NCBI GenBank assembly: GCA_032158295.1
Contig: CM063255.1
Coordinates: 1,597,501 to 1,661,500, forward strand
From: Pycnopodia helianthoides
Lineage: Eukaryota > Echinodermata > Asteroidea > Forcipulatida > Asteriidae
Length of the DNA: 64,000 nt
Direction: 5' to 3'
The stretch itself is not shown here. The stretch's first letter is position 1. More model-generated notes on the stretch are below. The model had not been told where the DNA came from, ran no database searches, and saw only the letters and a list, made by a program, of their open reading frames with translations.

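Overview
The window is animal nuclear DNA: AT-rich, intron-rich and dense in short non-autonomous repeats. It most likely comes from an echinoderm, probably a sea star. That guess rests on repeat families I associate with echinoderm genomes and is an inference (about 0.5); no rRNA or mitochondrial marker is present to settle it. There are no bacterial operons, CRISPR arrays or phage genes.

Region 1 (1-7,600). A repeat-rich stretch carries an intact-looking tRNA-Ala(CGC) at 5251-5322 and a decayed second copy at 5479-5552. It is followed by one large minus-strand exon (7588 to 6054) of an unrecognised membrane protein. That protein has a long acidic and proline-rich N-terminal part, an Arg/His cluster and one hydrophobic segment, and it ends at a good splice donor. 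Its other exons were not found.

Region 2 (7,600-16,500). No gene was recognised. The region is filled with nested SINEs, hairpin elements and TTAA-flanked MITEs.

Region 3 (16,500-64,000). One plus-strand gene, the SLC12A8 (CCC9) cation-chloride-cotransporter-family orthologue, fills the rest. I reconstructed a probable non-coding first exon and 11 coding exons (19122 to past 64000) with matching splice phases, about 694 codons. Only the last few codons are missing off the right edge. Intron 2 alone is 26.5 kb. Exons 4 and 7 are broken by single-base losses in G runs. The minus-strand exon shows similar breaks, so consensus-sequence error is a better explanation than gene death.

The most interesting content is the repeat landscape. 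(a) A superfamily of about 390-bp MITEs (three subfamilies, about 20 copies or fragments) ends in TTAA-AGG. Internal empty sites show that TTAA is duplicated on insertion, which fits a Kolobok/T2-like or piggyBac-like source. (b) Two MITEs sit at exactly the same TTAA of two copies of another hairpin repeat. (c) At least four tRNA-headed SINE families are present, one with its tRNA-like unit in the middle of the repeat. (d) Seven or more minisatellites (15, 20, 45, 85, 103, about 118 and about 120 bp) lie mostly inside SLC12A8 introns; one grew between the inverted ends of an older element. No clearly new enzymatic or defence system was found.
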